Below, piece after piece: positions 13,181-24,475 of a stretch of DNA of 64,000 nucleotides. Both the position numbers and the translations under genes were made by a program. The stretch is from Azolla caroliniana (Eukaryota; Polypodiophyta), in NCBI GenBank assembly GCA_043228905.1, contig JBHGNT010000022.1, positions 7,626,001 through 7,690,000 of the forward strand, in the 5' to 3' direction. The notes beneath the pieces are model-generated. The model saw only the letters and a program-made list of their open reading frames with translations. It was not told the origin of the DNA and ran no database searches. Each line of letters starts with the position of its first letter. The first letter of the stretch is position 1.

Positions 13181-14758
13181 TGTGCCATCCTTACACAAAA
13201 TCATATGAGGCCAACCTATGCTATCCAATTTTAGATGGTATCAATAGTTTCTTGTTTTCATTCATTCAAAATTCTAAAGGTATGTATGTATGATCATAAT
13301 AAACCCATAATCACATCATTACACTACGACTAGAAAGACTATTCATATGAAAATTACAAGATGCACTTAAGATATTAATAGGGAGTATATTTAAAAAGAA
13401 GGGAAAGAAATACAAGGTTGGGTATATGTCTCCTCATACCTTAGGCATAGGCATCTTAGAGTCACATGCTAGTTCTTATGAGTGGTTTAACAATCCATGT
13501 AAATAAAGAGTGGGGACATATAAAATTGTTCCTATGTATATCCCTTATATAAAAAGAGATGATGTCATTTGTATTATTTGCCTATCAATTTCAATGAATG
13601 GGTCACTTATCTTTTTAGGCTTCCCTTTGTATGACTTCACATTCACCCAACAATTTTGGTATGAGATATTAACAACCTAGACACTACTCCAAGTCTTAGT
13701 TTGTTGGGTCTCAAGTTGGATTTCTTTTATAACTTCTCCAAGGTAAATACATTCGAGTTATATGTTGATTTATCATTTTCAACCATCTACACTAATTGTT
13801 TGCAGTTCCAACTTGTGCAACTGTGTTCTATGATCATGTACTTGACACCATACCTCTACAACTATTTCTTGTGTTGTATTATTTTTCACATTAAAGTGAA
13901 GTGAAGTCTCAAGTTGAGAGTCTAAATTATTTTCTTAGTCTTGGCTACCACCTAAGTCAGCTAGGAAAACGATATTCATACAAGGTTAGGCCTCTTTCTT
14001 CTTTAGTTGATTGTTCATTATACACAAAAGTGTAAAAAATATGCTAGCCAATACAAAAGTGTAAAAAAAAGGCCAAGATATAAGAACGTGTCATTGTCGA
14101 GTTGTGTGTACCTAGGATGCAGTAGGTTTTGAAGAGCAAGAAAAGATAATTAAGTAGTTGAAAAACGCATAACATAAGAAGAACTTTGAAATCCAATTTG
14201 AGTTTATTAGCATGTCATATGTGCTAATTGACCCCGCAAACTACTTTAAAATTATTATATATAAGTTTTTCATACATGTTAATTGTCCCTAACCGGGAAA
14301 TTATGATTTAGCCTTCACAACCACTAAATCCATCTAGAAGGATTAGGGTTGCAACCAATATTATCTATATATACGTGCGTGTGTTTACCGGGTAATGTGA
14401 CGATTACATAAGCCACCTCATTAAAGGGTGCATTGATAGCAATGGTACATGTAAGTGGTGTAAATAGTAAATATGCTTGTCGTGGGAGTAGAGATTTTTT
14501 AAAAGAGGTGCATTCATTGTGATGATCACCAACATTCTTGCAAGGGAATGTGTTAGTAGAATGGGCAACCGATTCGAGGGAAGTGTTGCAAGCCTACACA
14601 CAACAATAACAACAAAAAGTATCATCACAACCCACCCACCACCTTCACGTGTTGCAATCATCATGTGCCAATATTATTAACTAACAAGAGCATGGGTGTT
14701 ACCCATCCCCTAGTGACCCATAGAACCACTAGTGAGCATAATTACCTCGCATTTGTCG
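13181..14758. other. intergenic, no gene seen
   Basis: AT-rich sequence between the tandem duplications and the neprosin stop codon. No supported gene or element ends. The 3' UTR of the neprosin gene must lie in its right end. Confidence 0.4.
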
Positions 14759-17700
14759 TCAAGGGCACCGCTCATTCAACCCCGGCCCACCAAAGTAGAA
14801 GTAGTAACCCCAATTTTCGTTGTACCCATTTTGGACATTGTAACAAGCCGAGTCCTCGGAAAACGTGCTTATATCGTTAGGCGCTCTAAGGATGTTGTTG
14901 GTGTCCACCACTTGCAAGTTGGAGAAATACGCGGCCCGACCGAATCCTTCGGACGCGAAATGTCCGCTGCCCATCTGGGTCTTCGTGTGCCGGCCATTGA
15001 GACCTTTATCCACCACCTCCCCTCCCCATTGCACCATTGCAGCCGAGTCCGCAAGGAATGTAAAGAGGGAAGATGGCCAATAGCCAACCACATGATTCTC
15101 GCCGAATGACATCCACCAATCGCCTCCGTTTGGGTCCTAGGACCGATAGGAACATGGACACATGGACCACACTTTATTAACTTTAAAAAAACTTAGAAGA
15201 AAACCTTCCAATGCTTCTTTCTTAAATCCATGGGAACACCCTATAGAAAGAGAGGTCCAAAATACCAATGGCTGCATTCATTACCTTCCAGATGAGGATG
15301 TCAATGTCGAATTGCTTGTTGTCATACGCGGACAGAGGCGAAATGGTCGCTCCCAATGCGATTTCCCCACTGATTTGCACAAACCCAGAGCAGAGCAAGT
15401 TGTAACATCCTGTTCCTTTATATGCATCACTCTATAAAAGGACACAAGAAAAACAAAAAAGAGAGTACATGATCATCATGGATGGTACTACTCTATTGTG
15501 GAAAATCATGAATCTAAGCAATGGGAAGGTTCCATAGGGCCCTAAGTTTATTACTTACAGTCCAATAGGTGAACAATCGGGTGTTGTTATCGCCATAGAG
15601 ATCAGGGGTCACCTAATAATGTCGGTCGACAAGCCCACCCGACACATTCATCGACAAAAGTAATTATCACTATCTTATGACTAAGACAAAATGTAGGCTG
15701 ATATGTGATATATGTACAAATTATAACCTTTTTTTTTTACCTGCCATCCAGCTTCTATACTATTGAGATCACCATCAAATGAGCCCCCCAGGATCCACAC
15801 TTGTGAAAGGCTGAACTCATTGGGCTCGTCTATCATCGGATTCCATACGTTCATCGTTGCCCTCGCTCCATAGTAGTTGTCACCTTCCACATAAACAATG
15901 GCATGCTGTGCCGAAATGAAAGCATTTGAGATTCTAATCAGCTCAACCCAACCAAACACTTCCATCACTAGATACACAAAACTCAAATTCATGCACTCTT
16001 GAACAATCAATCTTGAACAACCAATATATATGTCATGGTGAATGACCACAACAAGCTTTCCGAACCCAACCTCGGGCTCAATGTAGTTCGTTCCTCACCT
16101 ATGTGTTGTGCTAAACTAGCATGTAGGCACTTGTCCATTAAGTAGACATGCTTTACTGTCAAGCCTACAATTGATTAGGGTAACTTTAATATAGCTAATG
16201 TTAGTAGTGTTTAGGGCTTTTGTTACAATTGGTTTGGGTACAAGCCTACAATTGATTAGGGTAACTTTAATATAGTTAATGTTAGTAGTGTTTAGGGCTT
16301 TTGTTACAATTGGTTTGGGTACAAGCCTACAATTGATTAGGGTAACGTTAATATAGCTAATGTTAGTAGTGTTTAGGGCTTTTGTTACAATTGGTTTGGG
16401 TACAAGCCTACAATTGATTAGGGTAACTTTAATATAGCTAATGTTAGTAGTGTTTAGGGCTTTTGTTACAATTGGTTTGGGTACAAACCTACAATTGATT
16501 AGGGTAACTTTAATATAGCTAATGTTAGTAGTGTTTAGGGCTTTTGTTACAATTGGTTTGGGTAACTTAATATAGCTGCTAATTATGTTAGTATTTTTGG
16601 GCTTTGTTACAATAGCACCTACAAATGCCTAGGACAAGAGAGTTAGTTTATCATGGGTGTGTGTGTGTGGAGGGTTTTCGAACCATGTGGCAAAGAGAGT
16701 GTCCAACCATGGCATGAGGTCCTAGAAAACCTAGTGTGAAGAACTTGGCAATGTTATAAATATATAACTTCATGTCCATGGAGCCAAAGTAAGTTAAGGG
16801 TTTATGGAAGGAAGTTTCTGACCTAAATGGACCATAGAGTAGGGGTAGTGTGACATAAAAAGTTGATTTAAGAGCTAGGATCTGAAGGGTGTCTCACTTG
16901 ATGCACATTAGTATGAGTAGTGGCATTGGAGTGGCCGGAGTCACGAATCCCGACCGAGATGGGCGGGGCGACGGGTCTATGCGGCTTCCTCCCGTATTGT
17001 GACACATTGGCGGCGCGGAGCAAGTCCTCCTCTTTCGTCCTCCTCACTGGGATGGTACCACTAGGGCATTGCTCCCTTTGGTGGTGCCATAGCTGCACCG
17101 GCATCATGTTCAATGTGGCCCACACATTGCTCGCGCTACTAGTAGTACTCGCGTCCGCGGATCGTCTGCTTCCTTGGCCTTGTTTCAGAGATGCCGGCAA
17201 TGGTGGGGGCTGGAGCTTGATCCGATGGCGCTTCAGCTTCGGATGATCCAGGGCAGGTTGAGTAGAGATGAGAACACAGTCAATTATGTCTCCATCAAGG
17301 CTCTGAAAGCATGAGGAGAACCCCCAGATCATCAATTTCCCAGAGTTTTTTTTAAACTATGATATGAAGCACACTCTTTTAAAAAAAAATAAAGAAATTT
17401 ACACTCTTAAATTGATGTCCAGAACATGATTTAAAACAGAAAAAAGGAAAAAAAACATGATTTAAATTGAGTGCTTTTCTTTCTTTCTTTCTGTCTGTCT
17501 GTCTGGTTTAAATGTTTTTTTAGGTTTTTTGGAAAAGAAAACAATTTTTTTTAAAAAAAAAAGTTTTTTTTAGTAGGACCTGAATGCTGGTGATGGGGGG
17601 CTTATTCAGGCGGTTGAGATGGTGTTGGATTCTACTAGAGGATTTTGAAGTGTGGTGAGTTTTGTATAAGTTGTTGTTATTCATGTTCATATTGCTGCCT

Positions 17701-17846
17701 GGAGCAGCAGGAGAAGAAGAAACAAAGGAAAAGAGGGATAGGAAGCATATTATACATTTGATGATGATTGAGGAAGCTTCCATGGCAGAAGAAGAAGAAG
17801 AAGAAGAAGAAGAAGAAGAAGAAGAAGAAGAAGAAGAAGAAGCCAT
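14759..17846 (-). CDS. neprosin-family secreted peptidase, 6 exons
   Basis: Minus-strand exons are 17846-17580, 17302-16898, 15905-15741, 15612-15559, 15431-15285 and 15136-14759, all phase 0 with GT-AG introns, giving up to 471 residues. A signal peptide (IIIKCIICFLSLFSFVSS) is followed by the neprosin activation domain (SLDGDIIDCV, PVQLWHHQREQCPSGTIPVRRT) and the catalytic domain: HAIVYVEGDNYYGA, FSLSQVWILGGS, NSIEAGWQ, LYGDNNTRLFTYWT, GCYNLLCSGF, WGGEVV, TQMGSGHF and a YFYFGGPG ending. The two glutamates known to be catalytic in neprosin correspond to E275 and E386, 111 residues apart (109 in Nepenthes neprosin). The family cuts after proline, is made as a zymogen and is secreted. All motifs are present, so the gene looks functional. 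The start is ambiguous: M1 precedes an 18-serine run encoded by a (TCT)18 microsatellite, and M22 directly precedes a normal signal peptide. Confidence 0.88.
16160..16564 (+). repeat. 81-bp tandem array, five copies, in neprosin intron 2
   Basis: Units start at 16160, 16241, 16322, 16403 and 16484 with CAAGCCTACAATTGATTAGG and are nearly identical. A decayed partial sixth unit follows to about 16612. The array lies wholly within the intron between exons 2 and 3 of the neprosin gene. Confidence 0.9.
17788..17841 (-). repeat. (TCT/GAA)18 microsatellite at the neprosin start
   Basis: Eighteen perfect GAA units on the plus strand read as 18 consecutive serines between the two candidate start codons of the neprosin gene. 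Because the unit is a triplet, length changes would keep the frame. Confidence 0.9.
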
Positions 17847-18508
17847 TGAAGCTTGCAGGAGGAGGAGGAAATGAATGAAGGGGATTGGATCTGAATGAAT
17901 TTCTGGTTCTTTATTGTTCCGAAATTTGATTATTAAGAACTTGCTTGATCGTGTGAGGGGAAAAAAAAAAAGAGACCAAAAAAAAAAAAAAAGAAGAAAA
18001 AAAAAAAGAAAAGAGAAGAAAATGAATCGAATTGAATGGAGGTCACGGATGATCGATCACACACCACACCTCCTTTCTCTGTTATTAATAAAAATTTGAC
18101 AGAAAAATTAAGAGAAGAAGAAGAAGAAGGGACCCCAAGGGAGCTCTCCTTATTCCTTTCTTCTTTGTTTTCTAGTGTGTGTTTGTATTTATTAATTCAT
18201 GCATGCAAGCATGCATGTGTATATGCTACATTTATAACTAGACATTATTTTTAGTAGATGTTCTTCGTATAGCCTTTTTGTTCTTGTTCTAGCTAGTGAA
18301 TGAAGACACCATATCTCTATCTCTTCATCTTGCTTGGCCTTTTCTTTATGTGTGTGTGTGTGTTGGGGGGGGGGGGGGGGAATTATTGTGCATATGTATT
18401 GTGAAATGCAGTACGTACACCACAATATATCGAATCTCGATCACATTCACCCCTCTTCTTGTCTTTACGCTTTTCTGCCACGAACGAACGAGAGTGTCTT
18501 CTTTTGTC
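17847..18508 (-). promoter_or_regulatory. upstream region of the neprosin gene, purine-rich with a G16 run
   Basis: Upstream of the neprosin start (the gene is on minus), the plus strand has long A/G-rich tracts at 17944-18130, a TG repeat near 18350 and an uninterrupted G16 run at 18365-18380. No core promoter element could be fixed. The short reading frames here are low-complexity shadows. Confidence 0.3.
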
Positions 18509-18574
18509 GGTCGTTAGGGCTCTACCACAACTAACCCACCTGATATTCGTAAGTTGAGCTTTTCCCTAACGACC
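18509..18574. repeat. perfect 11-bp inverted repeat, 44-bp spacer
   Basis: GGTCGTTAGGG (18509-18519) is followed by its exact complement CCCTAACGACC (18564-18574). It could be a tiny foldback or MITE remnant. No flanking target duplication was recognised. Confidence 0.6.
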
Positions 18575-19249
18575 CATGCGGGTACCCAACTACATCACAT
18601 CTCGTTTATGTGTCACTTTATTGGATGGCCGCTACCACAGAATGATAGAGTTGTCCCTTTTGTTGATGTAAAAACTTTATCAACTGAGCTACTATGAACT
18701 TGTGGAAATAACAGAGGGAGCACAATATCATAACAAGTTGCAAAAGAAGCGTGTATCAATACTAAGCAAGAGTGCCAACATTGTTACAACAAGGTTTCAT
18801 ACAATCGGTAGCTTTGGTTCGTGTGCTTCTAAGTGCACAAATACAAATATAACTTAGGGAGAGCAGTGAGGGACTAACATTAGAATACATGTTAAGGTTC
18901 CCATCATCCAATAGGTTATCAATTTCAATAGCCAACCCCATCTAGCACATCCAATTAATGACCCTTTCCGTTGATTGCACGTGTGAGGGTTGTTGTCACA
19001 TCTTCACACTCAACACTCTCCCTCAGGTGCTTCACCTGCACCAACCCCTTCGCCTTTTACCTAACTTACTCCATCATCCCATTTCTTCACTCTAGCATGA
19101 TTCAATTGCTCTATATCTCGCATCATTCAACTTATTCTTTTCTCTATTTTATTGGTACTTCCTTGACGAGTTCATAGGTTCAAATCTCTATTATGAGTTT
19201 TGAGTTTTGGTATATGTTTGTTACAATAGGTATTTCACCTAAATGGATT

Positions 19250-20560
19250 TATGCCTATTTCCTAATTTGCTCAAATCTAAGGGTCTTTTGAAGAGGTCTC
19301 CACAAGTGTCGTTTATTGGACAATACTCCAACTTGACCTTCTCATTTAAAATGAGCTCTCCAATGAGGTTTGGTATTGGGTCTATGTGCTTGGTTTGGTT
19401 TTGCAACTTTGATCACCACTATCTATGTTGTATTCTCTTTATGTCCATTAGAATCTTTCTTAGACATATTCCTTTATGTCCTACATAATACACTGCCATA
19501 TATTTTGCTTGTGCCAAGGACAATGAGACATTTGATTACTTCTTGCTTGTCCAACATAATATCGTAAATCCTAAAATGGAAACACAAGCAAAAGGTGGAC
19601 ATCTTTTCTTCTAGATCCCAACCTAGTGGTACTTACATTATGTGAATAGCTTTTTCCTACAACCAACATTGATGTCATGTTAAATCATACCCTTTGGTTA
19701 CTTAAGAGCACGCATTCCAACTTGCTAATGAATCTTTTCTAGATGCATAATGAGTTTTGGCAAAAGTCCCACCACATATTCTAAGTCTAGTCTTGTGTTG
19801 GACAAATATAGGAGACCCTTGCCTTGAATATGACATTGATCTACTCCTAGTCTTCAACAATTTCAAGTTAACCTCCATTGGTGTGGAAGCTGGCTTTGCA
19901 ATTCTCCATCCCTAATGGTTTGACAATAAAGCATGCATACTTGGTATGAGCTACAAATATCTTTCTATCAATTTGATATACTATTAGAACCAAACATAGG
20001 TGCTTTAATGCTAGATATGTCATCTTGAATTTGGTTCTCAACCTCATATTGATATGATCTAGATCAACCTCAAGACTATCGATAAGGACCAAGTCATGAA
20101 CATATATCATAAGAATCACAGACACTTGACTTCTATTTTAACATAGAGTGCTTGTTGTGGGAAATCCATCAATCCACTTGTACCAAACTATTGATGCTTG
20201 CTTTAGCTCACATAGGTCACATTTTATAATAGATAAGATTTATCACTCACCTCTAGCCTCTTAGAATGTCTCAATGTAATGAATTACTTCATGAAGGTAG
20301 ATCTTCATGGTACAAAAAATGTTACGTGGATTTGCCCAGAAGATGAATACCATATTTCTTTTGACACTCGATGTTGAACATTTCAAGTTTTCATCTCATG
20401 AATGAATCAATATTTTTTCCACATATTATGAATTAGATTTTCTGTAATATCTTCGACTTACCCACTAGTTTATTTAGAAGACATCCTAATCTATTAACAA
20501 ATTCAAGAGGAGCATATGTCACATTATCTTGCAATCATAAGAATATGTCCTTTATGCTAA
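19250..20560 (-). mobile_element. degenerate copia pol relic (RT to RNase H)
   Basis: On the minus strand, frames broken by stops give WYKWIDGF near 20170, then the RT end (VILMIYVHDLVLIDSL, corresponding to the YVDD box; LRTKFKMTYL; KYACFIVKPLGMEN), then RNase H remnants with EVIKCLI and a tail reading LILNEKVKLEYCPTND at 19270-19340. The second catalytic aspartate is replaced (YVHD for YVDD). The order and spacing match the last third of a copia polyprotein. No LTR could be assigned. Confidence 0.65.
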
Positions 20561-20599
20561 ACTAGAAGTGTAGTTAATTTAATTGCAACCAAGCGGAGT

Positions 20600-21800
20600 T
20601 CCTTGATTATTTATTCTCACTAGAGAGGATATCTATGTGAACCTAACAAAAGGTTTTGGACTATCAAACACCATGCTTTTTTTTTTGGAGTGTGCAATAC
20701 TTAATAGGATTCACGAATATCTATTGCAAAACATTGAGAATTATTTAAAGATTGTGTTACCTCTTACACAACTATCACAAAATGGCGAAACATTTACTTG
20801 GACTTTGGGTGCAGCAACTGAATCACTTGAAAGCTTGAAGTAAGTCTTTACCCTCATTCTAGTCAATGTAGTTATCCTAGCCAAGCCGTTCATATCAAAG
20901 TTGATTGTAAAGAATCAAATATGATTCTTGTGCAGCGGAAGAGATGTGTGTTATGTGTATGTGTGAGAGGAAAGAGAGAAGAGAAGAGAGAACACAAGAT
21001 AGATTAGATAGAAATGAAAAATAGAATACTCAAGAAGAAAGTGTATATTTACAAGAGAATATGAGATACAAAATGTAGCATTACAAGGAGTCACAAGTGA
21101 CTCTTTATGTAGGAGAAGGATGCTTTATATAAGGTCACCCTCTCTCTTCATTAACTCACTACAACACTACTCTCTCTTGGGGAATGTGAAGACTCATAGT
21201 CATGGGGAATATGAAACTCATTAGTTACGTGTCATAGAATATGATTCTATGACACATAGTTAATGTATAGAGAGTAGTGGTGTGACTCTTGACCTTTGAG
21301 TGATCATAGATTCTTAACATTGATGCTTTAGGTTTACATGTGGGAGAATCGTTTCACAAACCAAATGTTATGGGAAACCATAATCCAATTGCTTTTCATT
21401 CATAAAAGTTTGAAGTTGCAAAAACCTACTATGAGATTCATGGCCAAAAACTTGCAGGCATTGTGGCTTCTTTTGAGTAGTGGCAACACCTACTTAAGGG
21501 TTCTTTGCACCCGATTATTATCTATAATGATCATAAGAATCCAACATATTCCTTGAATCCTTTAAGTTATCGATAAGTTGTAGATTCCCACATATCTCTT
21601 CTTCTTGATTATGTACCATTTAGAGGTACACCAAGCTAGTAAGGCAAATACTCGATCTTGGTGCTCATATGTGGCATCTCATTTAGGAGAATCTACTTTT
21701 GACCATCAAAAGAAAGTCATCTTGGTTCCTAATTATCTATAGCTGATGGTAACCAATGTCTTGGAAGCACCTTTGAAGTTAAGTTTTCATGATTTCATTT
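20600..21800 (+). mobile_element. degenerate Ty3 pol relic (RT/RNase H/start of integrase)
   Basis: Plus-strand frames broken by stops give ENYLKIVLPLTQLSQNGE and ATESLESLK (RT connection), then HNPIAFHS, YEIHGQKLAGIVASFE and PIIIYNDHKNPTY, the RNase H signature of Ty3 elements. The relic is interrupted at 20905/21320 by a solo copia LTR. It is a different Ty3 lineage from elements C and D, whose RNase H reads FHVFVDASDIAIG. Confidence 0.6.
20906..21319 (-). mobile_element. solo copia LTR with target duplication TTGAT
   Basis: The sequence starts TGTAAAGAATC and ends GATTCTTAACA, and is flanked on both sides by TTGAT (20901-20905 and 21320-21324). It resembles the LTR at 55472-55855, which lies next to a copia primer-binding site and a minus-strand gag, so the orientation is inferred as minus. 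It sits inside the Ty3 relic, whose homology resumes directly after it. A solo LTR is the product of LTR-LTR recombination. Confidence 0.85.
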
Positions 21801-22253
21801 GTGTTAATTTAGTATATATGTTTTTGCCAACGAAATGTGAGGTCATTATCCTTATAGAAATTTCTTTTTTGGTAGCTCCATTTCAAATCTAATTGTTCAT
21901 CCTTCACCTTTAATTCAACTTGTTGATAGCTTGTAGTTCAAGGTCATGGTTTTTTGGAGTCCAAGAGTATGCATAACAAACTATACAATCTCATCTATTG
22001 GATGTTAACTATACCCTTAATAATTAGACTTTGGAGTTTGTTGAAAATTTCGCCAATTCTTTAAAAAGATTGTACTATTTGAAAAGTGCCAATTCATGCA
22101 TTATGACTTCGTCCAAGGAGGGAACAATGTGAAGTTCTTTTAGGGGGCAAAGAAAGGGGACAAAGAGAGTTTTGAACACACTCATGACTTGTATCTTACA
22201 GTTTAAACCCTCAATCAAGGGGCTATACATATAGCATTTAGAGCATAATATTA
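21801..22253. other. unassigned repeat-derived sequence
   Basis: No readable domain. Probably a continuation of old element bodies, including part of the antisense copia LTR that the solo LTRs at 22259 and 23369 interrupt. Confidence 0.3.
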
Positions 22254-22258
22254 ATACA

Positions 22259-23243
22259 TGTTGGGAGACAGGTCCCTCCGGATGGGAAGGGAGAAGATCA
22301 GTGACGATGAACAAACTCGGCCGAAACCGGATGAGGAGTACCCGACTACGGAGAGCCGGATGATACAGACCCGGTGAAGACCGGATGAGGAGTACCCGGT
22401 TACGGAGAGCCGAATGATACAGACCCGGTGAAGACCGGATGAGGAGTACCCGGTTACGGAGAGCCGGATGATACAGACCCGGTGAAGACCGGATGAGGAG
22501 TACCCGGCTACGGAGAGCCGGATGATACAGACCCGATGAAGACCGGATGAGGAGTACCCTAAACCGTATGAGGAGGACCCCGGCTAGGGGGCGCCGGATG
22601 GTGCAGGCCCGGTATGAACTGGATGAGGAGTACTCGGCTACGGAGAGCCGGATGGTGCATGCCCGATATGAACCGGATGAGGAGTACCCGGCTACGGAGA
22701 GTCGGATGGTGCAGGCCCGGTATGAACCGGATGAGGAGTACCCGGTTACGGAGAGCCGGATGGTGTAGACCCGGTATGAACCGGAGGAAGAGACATATTC
22801 GTAAATATGTTTCTGAGAGCCCATTGTGGCTATATTTGTAAATAGCCGAAAAGTCATATTAGTATAAATATGACTTAGGGCAAACTAATATTATGTTGTT
22901 GTTATTTTTCTTGTTGGTGCAAGAAGCAGAGACAGTACGTAACGTTGTACAGAGAGAGAGAGAGAAAGAGGTCGTTGCCTCTGTTGTAACCGCCGCCTGT
23001 GGCGAAGATCGTGAGTCCGAGGTCGTTGCCTCCGTGAACTCACTGTTTTGTACATTCATACATAGTGACAGTTTGCAGCCTATGGGCTGCCGTGGTTTTT
23101 CCCCTAGTTTGGGGTTTTCCACGTAAACGTCATGTGTACCATTTCTCTTCTTTGTGTCGCGTTTCATTACCTGTTTTTCTGTGTATGAAAAGAATCTCGG
23201 TTGTGGCCGAGTCTTGCGCATAAGGAACGTGCAGTTCCTGTCA
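22259..23243 (+). mobile_element. solo copia-type LTR with target duplication ATACA
   Basis: It begins TGTTGGGAGACAGGTCCCTC, has a TATA box (AGTATAAATATGAC near 22861), and ends TTCCTGTCA. ATACA flanks it at 22254-22258 and 23244-23248. The opening sequence and the TATA region (TATAAATATGACTTAGGGCA) match the reverse complement of the LTRs of copia F. It is therefore a larger relative of the F LTR, in the opposite orientation to F. Confidence 0.85.
22326..22780 (+). repeat. 54-bp minisatellite inside the solo LTR, about 8 units
   Basis: Units follow the pattern CCGGATGAGGAGTACCCGG, then a TTACGGAGAGCCGG core. They come in two subtypes, ending ACAGACCCGGTGAAGA (first four) or GCAGGCCCGGTATGAA (last three), separated by one scrambled unit near 22543-22618. 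The core resembles the 28-bp unit in the LTRs of copia F read on the opposite strand. Open frames across it are translations of the repeat, not genes. Confidence 0.85.
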
Positions 23244-23368
23244 ATACATTCATGCATTATAACATTTTAACTAGTTGTGGTGACATCCCTTGCTATGAAC
23301 AATAACCAAATGGCATGCAAGCACAATAGCTAAATGACAAGCACACATGATGGCCAATGTGATGATCA

Positions 23369-23950
23369 TGTTGGATAACAAGTCCCTCCGGATGGGAAGA
23401 GGAGCTCGAATCGAGGAAAGAGGGAGAACCGATTCCCATGGAGTTGATGAGTATTTCAGCTGAGGCCGAAATCGAAAACCGAAATCGAAAATTGATTTAA
23501 TAGCCGATTCGAGAGACTACATTTGTAAATAGTCCAAGTGTGCCCCTTGTGGGCTATGTATGTATATAACTAGGAAGTTGTATAAGTATAAATACAACTA
23601 GGGCAAACTTTATAGTACGAGAGTTGATCATTGTAAGTGTTGAGTGTGTATGAGAGAGTGAGAGACACACAAGAAGCACAAATGCAACACTCACACAAAG
23701 AAGACAATGGTTGGAATAACTCTCTCTATTGATGAATAATTCTTATCTGAAGTAAGAGCTGAAATATATCCCTAAGTACTATGTACAACCACATATGAGT
23801 GAATCATGTATGTGGTAACATGGGGAAAAAACCTCTAGCTAGAACTAGAGTAAATATAGGAAAAAGGTTCACACCAAAGCTACTCGAGGAACAGATAAGT
23901 GTAACAAACCCCCGTGGAGCGAATGATGTGAACACATACATGGAGTGACA
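23369..23950 (+). mobile_element. solo copia-type LTR with target duplication GATCA
   Basis: It begins TGTTGGATAACAAGTCCCTC, related to the start of the LTR at 22259, contains GTATAAATACAACTAGGGCA, and ends ATGGAGTGACA. Perfect GATCA duplications lie at 23364-23368 and 23951-23955. It lies immediately beyond the end of the antisense copia pol, so it landed at or near that element's 3' LTR boundary. Confidence 0.8.
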
Positions 23951-23955
23951 GATCA

Positions 23956-24109
23956 GCCCCCACAAGGCAGTAAGCCTAAAGCTTTGCGAAAAGCTTCAAA
24001 CTTTTCTCATGGAAGAGCTTTGGCGAATATGTCTGCCACATTATCTTGTGTAGGCACATATACCAAATCAAATCTCTTGCATGAAGGAGCTCTCTCACAT
24101 AGTGATAAT
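23956..24109 (-). mobile_element. old antisense copia, left part: end of RNase H and polypurine tract
   Basis: Read on minus, this gives FDLVYVPTQDNVADIFAKALP and a stop, the standard end of a copia polyprotein, followed by a G-rich tract (complement of GCCCCCAC at 23956-23963) typical of the polypurine tract. The missing preceding residues lie 29.9 kb away at 53980. There the minus strand ends TKHIEVHC, and this part resumes HYVREL. The two sides thus read across the insertion of element C. A one-base frameshift follows HYVREL. Confidence 0.8.
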
Positions 24110-24475
24110 TGTTGTTCGCCGGAATAGTAACCGACGGACAAGAGCGCAGGAAAACGAAATAGTATAATATTGTAACGCATGTAACGTTTCACGCGGGAAG
24201 CGTGAACTGCTAAAAGACCTTGCGTATATAAAGGGCAAAAAAAACCTCTGATAGAGGTAGCGTGTAATTTTGAATGTAAGAGGCATATTGTAATAGAGTT
24301 CTATCTTCTCTGATATCTGTGTGTAGCTACGGCTAATCTACTGTGTGTCTGTAACACTTGAGAGCGTAGGAGTAAGTAACAATGTGTGCGCTAGCCCACT
24401 GTCAAAGGAGCTCAGTTGTAGCTGTCTCCCTTATACGCTGCTAGGGTACGGGGAATATCCCACTAAGTATTACGC
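24110..24475 (+). repeat. element C 5' LTR, first part
   Basis: It starts TGTTGTTCGCCGGAATAG and has TATATAAAG at 24225 and a perfect stem-loop ACCTCT-GAT-AGAGGT at 24244-24258. It is cut by element B at ACGC (24472-24475). Together with 27978-28062 it totals 451 bp, exactly the length of the uninterrupted 3' LTR. Confidence 0.9.

Noticed and set aside
14732-15109. Plus-strand ORFs of 125 and 72 residues
   Set aside because: Antisense of neprosin exon 6.
16920-17246. 108-residue plus-strand ORF
   Set aside because: Antisense of neprosin exon 2, where the minus strand carries conserved family motifs.
17662-17874. Plus-strand ORF with a poly-Glu run
   Set aside because: Antisense reading of neprosin exon 1 and its GAA microsatellite.
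18660-18720. TAGCTCAGTTGATAAAG on minus, like a tRNA A box
   Set aside because: No B box at tRNA spacing and no cloverleaf; too weak for a tRNA or SINE call.
22326-22780. Regular repeats that could suggest a CRISPR array
   Set aside because: Units are contiguous with no unique spacers, and this is a plant nuclear LTR.
22075-22857. 260-residue minus-strand ORF with repeated LLIRSSPGLYHPALR-like units
   Set aside because: It is the translation of the 54-bp LTR minisatellite, whose unit length is a multiple of three; flanks are LTR sequence with start, end and target duplication.
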